NCBI GenBank assembly: GCA_937944855.1
Contig: CALFAY010000014.1
Location: forward strand, 1 to 38,448
Source: an uncultured Planctomycetota bacterium
Lineage (GTDB): Bacteria; Planctomycetota; Planctomycetia; Gemmatales; HRBIN36
DNA length: 38,448 bases
Direction of reading: 5' to 3'
In this document: in pieces, positions 33,283 through 38,448 of the stretch
How the letters are laid out: every line of letters begins with the position of its first letter
How positions within the stretch are numbered: position 1 is the stretch's first letter
Program-made: the position numbers and the translations under genes
The notes under the pieces: generated by a model
Seen by the model: only the letters and a program-made list of their open reading frames with translations
Databases searched by the model: none
What the model was told of the DNA's origin: nothing

Positions 33283-33534
33283 ATGACCTGCGAAGAACTG
33301 CTCAAGAGCTTGAACGACTATCTGGACGACGAGTCCGTTTTAGCGCTCTACCGGGAGTTTGCGGAACATCTGGCCCGGTGCAATCCTTGCCAGGTCGTCG
33401 TGGACAATTTGCGGAAGACGATCCGCCTGTATCAAGCGGGAGAACCTTTTCCGATGCCGCCCGAGTTCCAGGAGCGCTTCCGTCAGGCGCTGCGGGAGAA
33501 ATGGAAGCAGAAATTCCCCCAGGCTTCGATCTGA
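33283..33534 (+). CDS. Zinc-binding anti-sigma factor (ZAS type)
   Basis: An 83-residue cytoplasmic protein. It opens MTCEELLKSLNDYLDDE, as anti-sigma factors of the ZAS type often do, and has the H-x3-C-x2-C metal motif (EHLARCNPC, about residues 29-37) with Cys3 as a likely further ligand. The C-terminal half is a helix rich in Arg and Lys. It lacks a membrane segment, so it is a soluble anti-sigma that should hold the upstream ECF sigma inactive until a redox or other signal releases it. The pair's order (sigma then anti-sigma) is normal. Its stop converges on the kinase gene with seven bases between. Confidence 0.9.
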   Translation: MTCEELLKSLNDYLDDESVLALYREFAEHLARCNPCQVVVDNLRKTIRLYQAGEPFPMPPEFQERFRQALREKWKQKFPQASI

Positions 33535-33541
33535 CCTCGGC

Positions 33542-34888
33542 TCAGGGCCGCATCTGTGGACTGACCACGCCGCTTTGGCTGCTGATGAGATAGCCACGAA
33601 GATCCCGAAAGATCTGTTCAGCCTGACGCCGCCAGGCCGCGTCGGAAGGGCGGCCGAGATAGCGGATGAGCACGGTGACCCACAGGAAACTGCGACGGGC
33701 GTCGGGCGGTTGATAGAGGTGCAATTCCATCTCGAATCCGCTTTTGCCTCCCAGACCCAGCCAGGCGAGACGACCCGAGGGCACGCTGTAGGCGCTGCCT
33801 TTGCCTCCGAGAAAGACGCGGATCCTTCCCGGCACGCTTTCCATGACTTGGCCGCCCACGTCCTGGATGAAACCCCGCAATTTGAAAGCGGCGATGCTCT
33901 CGGGCATCCAGGCCTGGACTTGGAAAGCGGCGGTGGCGGGATCGAGTTGGTCGGGCAGGGGCGGAGGTTCGTCGGCCTTCTGTTCGGGTTCGGGATCAGG
34001 CGGGGTTTCGGCAATCGGCTCCATCTCCCGCAGGGCGCGTTCATACAAGTCGGCCAGTTCCCGGGCGCTGGCGGGCCGTTTTTCCGGCCGCTTCTCCAGG
34101 CACTGCATGACCACCCGTTCGATGCTGGGGGGAACCCAGACTTCGCCTTCGTGCATGGGCGGCGGATTGTCCACGGCGTGAGCCAGGAGCATGTCCATCG
34201 TCGAAAGCCCGCGGAAGGGTAAGCGGCCGGTCAGCAGTTCATAAAGAATCACGCCGACACTGTAGATGTCGCCGCGGTGGTCGGATTCCTCTCCCCGGGC
34301 CTGCTCCGGGCACATGTACGCCGGCGTGCCGATGATGCAGTCATTGCCGCTGCTGGGACTGGACTTCAATTCCGCCATCTGCCGCAGCGACTTAGGTTCG
34401 ATGAGCTTCGCCAGGCCGAAATCCATGACCTTGATCTTCTCGTAAGGCGAATCGGCGTCCAGGACCATGAGATTGGAGGGAGTCAGGTCACGGTGGATGA
34501 TGCCCTGGGCATGGGCTTCGTGCAGGACCTCGCACAGTTGGCTGAGCAAGCGTCCGACGCGGTAGGGCGTGAGGTGATGGTTGCGCTGGAGGATCGTGGC
34601 CAAGGTCTCGCCGCGGACGTACTCCATGATGATGCAGTGGCCCTCGTCGGTATTGACGGCGGCATCATAGAGCGTGACGGCGTAGGGATGCTGGAAGCGG
34701 GCCATGAGCAGCATTTCCCGCTGGAAGCGTTCGCGGAAATGCGGATCGGCGGCGATGTGATCGTGCATGACCTTCAGCACCACGGGACGGTTCAAGTCCA
34801 GTTGCCTGGCCAGATAAACCTTGCCCATCCCGCCTTCGCCGAGCTGGCGGATGACTTCGTAGCGTCCGAGAACGATTTTGCCGCGCAT
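33542..34888 (-). CDS. PKN-type Ser/Thr protein kinase
   Basis: A 448-residue kinase. The G-loop is LGEGGMGKVYLA (about 16-27), catalytic K39 (VVLKVM), the catalytic loop is H132-R-D134-L-T-P-S-N139, DFG is at 156-158 (MDFGLAK), and the activation/P+1 segment is GTPAYMCPEQARGE. The usual Lys after HRDL is Thr here (HRDLT), an uncommon substitution. The kinase domain ends near residue 290. The C-terminal 160 residues (FQVQAWMPESIAAFKLRG, then RIRVFLGGKGSAYSVPSGRLAWLGLG) form a second, unrecognised domain. No transmembrane helix is seen. ATG 34888 with GGGAAG three bases upstream matches the domain start; frames further upstream to 35137 are not supported. Substrates unknown. Confidence 0.92.
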   Translation of the reverse strand: MRGKIVLGRYEVIRQLGEGGMGKVYLARQLDLNRPVVLKVMHDHIAADPHFRERFQREMLLMARFQHPYAVTLYDAAVNTDEGHCIIMEYVRGETLATILQRNHHLTPYRVGRLLSQLCEVLHEAHAQGIIHRDLTPSNLMVLDADSPYEKIKVMDFGLAKLIEPKSLRQMAELKSSPSSGNDCIIGTPAYMCPEQARGEESDHRGDIYSVGVILYELLTGRLPFRGLSTMDMLLAHAVDNPPPMHEGEVWVPPSIERVVMQCLEKRPEKRPASARELADLYERALREMEPIAETPPDPEPEQKADEPPPLPDQLDPATAAFQVQAWMPESIAAFKLRGFIQDVGGQVMESVPGRIRVFLGGKGSAYSVPSGRLAWLGLGGKSGFEMELHLYQPPDARRSFLWVTVLIRYLGRPSDAAWRRQAEQIFRDLRGYLISSQSGVVSPQMRP

Positions 34889-34985
34889 GGTCTTCCCGCA
34901 CCGAAAGGCCGGCTCCCGGCAAACCTGTTTCGTCATCCCAAGCATAGGTTGCGGAATGCGAAGATGCGGCCCGGCGGACAGGAAT

Positions 34986-35747
34986 TCAGCCCGATCCCGC
35001 GGCGACGCCCTCGCGTTCAGCCACGACGGCGTGAACCGGGGGACGGAAGGTCGGCCGAGCTTCGGAACGTGGCAAGGGGCGAGGCCGGGTCGGTACGACG
35101 TAAAGTACCATGAACACGAAATGGGATGCGGTCCCAAGCAGAACGAAGACGTGAAACAGTTCGTGGGAGCCGAACCAGCCCGTTGACAGCGTCGGCCAGC
35201 CGAAGGCGTCGAGAATGCCGCCCAGCCCGTGCAGTCCCGCTCCGAGCAGGCCCCAGAACGCCCCGCCCCAGCCGGTCTTGCGGACGATCACCGGTGCCGG
35301 AAGCAGGCCGAACGCACCCACCCCCAGATAGATCGCCACCGTGAGCGGATAGTAGGTCATTGGCAGGGTCCACTTGATCACGCTGCCGACCACGGCCACG
35401 AACCAGATCGCCCTCAGAAACAGCGTGCGGAAGCGGCCCTCGAGGTAAACCACGAAGATGGGCGTGTAGGTGCCTGCAATCAGGCAGTAGATGGCCGTAT
35501 GGTCGAGCAGCCGGAAGAAGCGAAGCTGTTCCGGCGGCAGACGCAAAGCATGGAAGGTCCCGCTGGCCAGATAAAGCAGGCACATCGTCCCCGTGAAGAT
35601 GGCCACGCTGATCTGACGCACGCGGTCGCCCGCACACAGCCGCCACAGGATGGCAAACGCAAACACGGCCCACAGGAAGCCGGCGAAGTGCGTCCACGCG
35701 GCGACTGGATCACGGAACGTCAGCAGGTTGGTGATGTGCTCATTCAT
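34986..35747 (-). CDS. PAQR-family (hemolysin III/YqfA-like) membrane protein
   Basis: A 253-residue membrane protein with about seven helices. The family's metal-binding residues are visible: THFAGFLW (first helix), SGTFHAL (Ser-x3-His), RLLDHTAIYCLIAGTYTPI (Asp/His near the third helix) and, late, SHELFHVFVLLGTASHF (two His). PAQR proteins are zinc-dependent membrane hydrolase-like proteins; the bacterial members' role is unsettled. The C-terminus is cytoplasmic and rich in Arg/Pro. GGGAGAGGC just before the ATG supports the start. It precedes the kinase gene by about 100 bases on the same strand. Confidence 0.93.
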   Translation of the reverse strand: MNEHITNLLTFRDPVAAWTHFAGFLWAVFAFAILWRLCAGDRVRQISVAIFTGTMCLLYLASGTFHALRLPPEQLRFFRLLDHTAIYCLIAGTYTPIFVVYLEGRFRTLFLRAIWFVAVVGSVIKWTLPMTYYPLTVAIYLGVGAFGLLPAPVIVRKTGWGGAFWGLLGAGLHGLGGILDAFGWPTLSTGWFGSHELFHVFVLLGTASHFVFMVLYVVPTRPRPLPRSEARPTFRPPVHAVVAEREGVAAGSG

Positions 35748-35835
35748 GCCTCTCCCCCGTTCCGGACCGCCTGGGGCGGTTGATACCCTGGTCGGGTGTT
35801 GCTTTCGATCTGGAATCCCCGCAAATCGGAGCGGT

Positions 35836-36966
35836 TCATCGCTGGGGTTGGGGCTTCGCGGGAGGCTCGGTCCGCGTTCCGGGGACGGATCGGCTCCGCC
35901 AGAAAAGCACCAGATCCCGCAGCGCTTCGTCTTCCTGATGGGCCTGGAGACGGGACAGAATCTGCTCTCGCAACCGGGCGCAGCTTTGCGGATCCAGTTG
36001 GCTCCGCATCGTCGGGGTCGGCATCACGGCGACCTGCAACGGGCTGCGGCAGATCAGGATTAGTAAGCCATTGTAATCCGCCGTTCGCACCCGGTCCAAG
36101 GCCCAGGCGTCGATCAAGTTCGTGCCTTCCGGAAGCATCCGGCTTGTCACGCGGGACACCTGGTCCGCGGGGAAGTTGGCATAAGTTTCGACCACGACGC
36201 CGGCTCTGGAGGTCGCAGCCAAGCGCCGCAGTTCGTCGTTCGCCAGCATGACCGCCGCCGGGCTGAACACTCGACCGTGGTCCTTCACGCCGAAGCGCTG
36301 ATCGGCCTGCTGGATCTTTTGGAGCGCCTCGGCTGCGGCGGTTTTGATGTGCGAGAATCCACTGCCTGCTGCCAGCCGCAGGGCCGGAACGGCTTCCTGA
36401 GCGGCAGGGCCGATCTCGCCCAGGACCTCCGCAGCCAGGCGGGCCTCCTCCGGCAGTCCCGATCGTAACATTTCAACCAGAATCGGGACGGCAGGCCGGG
36501 CACCCGGTCCGATCTTGCCCAAGGTTCGCATGATCGCCTGCCGTTCCTGGGGGAACCCCGCTTTCCGCAAGGCGAGGGCCAGATTCAGGGCCGCTTCCTC
36601 GGCATCCGGTCCTAGGGCTCCGAGCGCTTTGGCAATCGCGATCCGTTCATCGCTGAAGTTGGCGCGCAACAAAGCGAGGTTCAGGTCAGGAACTGCCGAC
36701 TTGGCAGCCGGGCCTAAGCGCTCCAGTCCCCGAGCAGCCGTAATTACTTCAACAGAGAACGGACTACGCAACCGCTGGCGCAACATTTCGAGATCTTCCT
36801 GAACAGGCAGGCTGGGTCCAGCGATGGGGGGCTGAGCCGGCGTTTCCCAGCAAAGTCGCTCTACCGCAAACCAGACCAAGGCTGTCAGCGCAACATTTCG
36901 CATGGTTCCGCCGAACCCGCCTTCGGAACTTACACGCATGGACCAAAATGACTTGCGCGCGGACAT
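35836..36966 (-). CDS. Exported HEAT-repeat protein with TPM-like C-terminal domain
   Basis: A 376-residue protein. Residues about 20-40 are hydrophobic (MRNVALTALVWFAVERL), a signal peptide with an unusually long N-region. HEAT-type repeats follow (about 65-210), each with 'G-P-x-A-x-x-A-V-P-x-L': LGPAAKSAVPDLNLALL, IGPGARPAVPILVEML, IGPAAQEAVPALRLA. The C-terminal half (about 225-350, VFSPAAVMLANDELRRL, AGVVVETYANFPADQV, NGLLILICRSPLQVAV) looks like a TPM domain, a fold of membrane-associated proteins with phosphatase or chaperone roles. Start ATG 36966 has AGGAGG six bases upstream, better than ATG 36903, which has no site. Two copies of GCGCAACAT lie within its 5' coding part (36888, 36778). 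Role unknown. Confidence 0.85.
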   Translation of the reverse strand: MSARKSFWSMRVSSEGGFGGTMRNVALTALVWFAVERLCWETPAQPPIAGPSLPVQEDLEMLRQRLRSPFSVEVITAARGLERLGPAAKSAVPDLNLALLRANFSDERIAIAKALGALGPDAEEAALNLALALRKAGFPQERQAIMRTLGKIGPGARPAVPILVEMLRSGLPEEARLAAEVLGEIGPAAQEAVPALRLAAGSGFSHIKTAAAEALQKIQQADQRFGVKDHGRVFSPAAVMLANDELRRLAATSRAGVVVETYANFPADQVSRVTSRMLPEGTNLIDAWALDRVRTADYNGLLILICRSPLQVAVMPTPTMRSQLDPQSCARLREQILSRLQAHQEDEALRDLVLFWRSRSVPGTRTEPPAKPQPQR

Positions 36967-37257
36967 CGAACGCCTCCTGCAGGTTTTTGCGCAATGTCTG
37001 ACCACCGTGGGGTTGGCCGACTGTAACGAGGTAGTTCGTTTCCTGTAAGGCCAAAAAGCCGTCCCCAGCCGTCCTCCGGTCGTCGTCCTCAACCCAGCTC
37101 GCCTTTGCATGACCTGTTTTTATCACATATGTACGTATGAACACAACCGCAGAGGACGGCAGTATTTTCGGATTGTCATCAATTTTCCAAAACGCCCGTG
37201 AATTACGACTCTAGCAGTCGCATAGGGCGGGTAATTGAGAAAAGCTGCGGAATTTGT
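36967..37257. other. Divergent intergenic region, AT-rich, no gene
   Basis: This is the upstream region of the divergent HEAT/TPM (-) and TIGR03000 (+) genes. It is clearly richer in A/T than the neighbouring genes between about 37110 and 37260. CATATGTACGTATG near 37126-37139 forms a short dyad. No ORF with a ribosome site was found. The plus-strand promoter follows at 37258. Confidence 0.5.
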
Positions 37258-37286
37258 TTGACCTTAAGATTGCCTGAGTTTACCAT
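37258..37286 (+). promoter_or_regulatory. Sigma-70-like promoter of the TIGR03000 gene
   Basis: TTGACC (37258-37263), a 17-base spacer and TACCAT (37281-37286) predict a start near 37293. The leader of about 90 bases contains a hairpin, CGGGAA (37328-37333) with TTCCCG (37342-37347), around a loop holding the palindrome GTTAAC. Confidence 0.72.
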
Positions 37287-37384
37287 CTCAGCCAGTTATT
37301 CCAGCTTGCTCGATTTTGAACCAGCGCCGGGAAATGTTAACTTCCCGAAAGTTCTTGCGGTGCTACCAGAAAGGAGCCTGATGT

Positions 37385-37987
37385 ATGTACAGTCTCGTGC
37401 TTGCCGCCGCGCTCAGCGGTCAGGCGACGTTGCCGGCCCATTGCTGGCATCGTTGTTGGGGGTGTGGCTGCCACTCATACTGCGGCTGCTATAGCTGCGG
37501 CTGGTGTGGCTGCTATTCGTACTGCGGGTGTTACTCGTACTGCGGCTGGTACGGCTGCCATAGCTGCGGCTGGTACAGCTGCGCCTGCTACGGTTGCTAC
37601 GGCTGCTATGTCTGCCACGGTTGCTACGGCTGCCACGGCTGCTGCGGCGGCGTGATCGTCCAGCCCGCCCAGAGTGCTCCGCAACAGGCGCCCCAGCCCA
37701 AGCCTGCCGGAACCGAAGGAAGCCCGCAGGCCAAGGTCATCATTGAGGTGCCGGCCCAGGCCAAGCTCTATATCGACGACATGCTGACCAGGGACACCGG
37801 CAAGTCCCAGCGGGTCTTCGTCACCCCGCAACTGGAACAGGGCAAGGACTACTACTACATGGTCAAGGTCGAAATGGAGCACGAAGGCCAGACGATCACC
37901 GAAACCAAGAAGCTCATCGTTCGTGCCGGAAAGGAGGCGCGGCTCAGCTTCGCGGCACCGACCGCCACGGCTACGGCTTCCAAGTAG
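37385..37987 (+). CDS. TIGR03000-domain protein with Cys-Tyr-Gly repeat
   Basis: A 200-residue protein. A short hydrophobic start (MYSLVLAAALSG) may be a signal. Residues 20-87 are a low-complexity repeat with 23 Cys in 68 residues, built from C-G-C-Y, C-Y-G and C-H-G units with a nine-base DNA period in parts. A Pro/Gln linker (about 90-112) leads to the TIGR03000 domain (about 115-195: KVIIEVPAQAKLYIDD, VTPQLEQGKDYYYMVKVE and TETKKLIVRAGKEARLSF), a planctomycete-specific domain. Function unknown; surface or cell-wall location is probable. AAGGAG eight bases before ATG 37385 fixes the start over ATG 37381 in another frame. It has its own promoter and terminator. Confidence 0.92.
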   Translation: MYSLVLAAALSGQATLPAHCWHRCWGCGCHSYCGCYSCGWCGCYSYCGCYSYCGWYGCHSCGWYSCACYGCYGCYVCHGCYGCHGCCGGVIVQPAQSAPQQAPQPKPAGTEGSPQAKVIIEVPAQAKLYIDDMLTRDTGKSQRVFVTPQLEQGKDYYYMVKVEMEHEGQTITETKKLIVRAGKEARLSFAAPTATATASK

Positions 37988-38026
37988 CCTCGCCCTGCGC
38001 TAACCCGACTCCTCGAGCAAGGCCAA

Positions 38027-38066
38027 GGAGAGGTTCCGAGACCAGGAACCTCTCCGCTTTAGTTTT
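38027..38066 (+). terminator. Intrinsic terminator after the TIGR03000 gene
   Basis: An 11-bp perfect stem (GGAGAGGTTCC 38027-38037, GGAACCTCTCC 38045-38055) with a 7-base loop, followed by GC and then TTTAGTTTT (38058-38066). Confidence 0.9.
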
Positions 38067-38102
38067 CCCCCCGATTCTCAGTGCGACCTCGCGGACGTCT
38101 GG

Positions 38103-38309
38103 CTAACCGCACCAACGTCCGGTCAGCGCGATGGCTCCTTCGGGACAAAGTTCGGCGCACAGATCACAGCTGATGCAGCGTCGGGGATGCTCCAGATAGG
38201 GCAGATCCCAGTGCAGTCCGAGACAGTCCACGGGACAGACCCGGACGCAATCGCCGCATCCGGTGCAGCGTCGGTCCTCGACCACAGGCAGCTCGCGGAA
38301 GTTGCTCAT
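38103..38309 (-). CDS. 2x[4Fe-4S] ferredoxin
   Basis: A 68-residue ferredoxin with two classical clusters: C15-x2-C18-x2-C21-x3-C25-P and C45-x2-C48-x2-C51-x3-C55-P. Each binds [4Fe-4S], the last Cys of each motif serving the other cluster. It should be a soluble electron carrier. ATG 38309 overlaps the upstream gene's TGA as ATGA, so the two are translationally coupled; the frame reaching 38393 is therefore an overlap, not the start. The N-terminus SNFRELPVVEDRR is longer than in the smallest ferredoxins. Its redox partner is probably the coupled upstream protein, cut by the window edge. Confidence 0.92.
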   Translation of the reverse strand: MSNFRELPVVEDRRCTGCGDCVRVCPVDCLGLHWDLPYLEHPRRCISCDLCAELCPEGAIALTGRWCG

Positions 38310-38448
38310 GCCAGCACGATGGGTACGGGAGATTGGCGGGATGCTACGCAACGCTGAACCGTTTCGGCCAGCAGTTCCTTGTCTCGGGGCCATCGCAGGC
38401 AGCTGAAAACGCCCAGGTCGGTCAAGCTCATGGAGAGCAGGCCCGGCC
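38306..38448 (-). CDS. C-terminal fragment of a gene coupled to the ferredoxin (5' cut by window edge)
   Basis: The frame enters from the right edge and encodes the last 46 residues of a protein (…LLSMSLTDLGVFSCLRWPRD…VPIVLA), ending in TGA at 38308-38306, which overlaps the ferredoxin's ATG. The segment is an amphipathic helix plus a hydrophobic end; it is too short to name a family. The ATGA overlap implies a joint function with the ferredoxin, for instance a ferredoxin-dependent enzyme. Confidence 0.75.
   Translation of the reverse strand, partial: PGLLSMSLTDLGVFSCLRWPRDKELLAETVQRCVASRQSPVPIVLA

Noticed and set aside
35766..35780. Short hairpin ACCGCC-TGG-GGCGGT upstream of the PAQR gene
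   Set aside because: Six base pairs and no T tract; common by chance in GC-rich DNA.
37440..37660. Possible CRISPR-like tandem repeat
   Set aside because: The repeat is short-period and inside a coding frame, with no spacers of even length and no cas genes.
37401..37882. Alanine-rich frames within the TIGR03000 gene (both strands)
   Set aside because: They arise from the Cys/Tyr/Gly codon repeat read in other frames (GCT/GCG runs).

Overview
The window looks like a chromosomal segment of a GC-rich planctomycete, most likely of the Gemmataceae type. This rests on family content seen in the translations: a Tat-exported DUF1501 protein, a TIGR03000-type protein, a DUF6655-like lipoprotein, an alpha/alpha-toroid protein with HEAT repeats, a Tat-exported Gfo/Idh/MocA oxidoreductase, a sulfatase, a PKN-type Ser/Thr kinase and several very cysteine-rich exported proteins. 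A GH57 glucanotransferase whose catalytic residues fall at the same numbers as in thermophile enzymes makes a warm habitat possible but does not prove it.

Layout. 1-2566 (+): a tiny lipoprotein, a TPR membrane protein and an M42 aminopeptidase, the last two overlapping by ATGA. 2570-5838 (-): a sigma54-type NtrC regulator followed by mutL. 5839-6403: a gene-free stretch with three copies of an 11-base motif, then a terminator. 6441-9481 (-): the DUF1501 protein, a PH-like membrane protein and an Ig-like exported protein. 9482-10763 (-): an accessory islet with a possible 24-residue peptide gene and its terminator, a decayed Abi-C (abortive infection) fragment and a small membrane protein. 10842-13445: divergent sulfatase and sialidase. 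13472-18664: UVR-motif protein, DUF6655-like lipoprotein, thioredoxin-like protein, NRDE/TANGO2-like protein, an orphan GH2-type sandwich protein and a HEAT/TPR protein. 18932-19068: tRNA-Gly(CCC) with a clear promoter. 19215-23064 (+): two cysteine-rich exported proteins, a terminator, then a tight three-gene unit of two YkgJ-type cysteine-cluster proteins and a large membrane protein. 23248-30175: PQQ-type beta-propeller, Gfo/Idh/MocA oxidoreductase, a REP-like palindrome, toroid-HEAT protein, lipoprotein, histidine kinase and nadD. 30239-35747: GH57 enzyme, ECF sigma factor with zinc-binding anti-sigma factor, Ser/Thr kinase and a PAQR (hemolysin III) membrane protein. 35836-38448: HEAT/TPM-like protein, TIGR03000 protein with a Cys-Tyr-Gly repeat, a 2x[4Fe-4S] ferredoxin and the tail of a gene translationally coupled to it.

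Several housekeeping functions can be named with confidence (mutL, nadD, tRNA-Gly, ECF sigma/anti-sigma, NtrC). Much of the rest is exported or membrane-bound and planctomycete-specific. Five good sigma-70-like promoters of similar build (TTGACC or TTGACT, 17-18 base spacer, AT-rich hexamer) could be read, and they help choose starts. The most unusual part is the cysteine-rich group at 19290-21259, echoed by the Cys-Tyr-Gly repeat protein at 37385. The clearest evolutionary relic is the Abi-C fragment. No CRISPR array, insertion sequence or prophage was seen.
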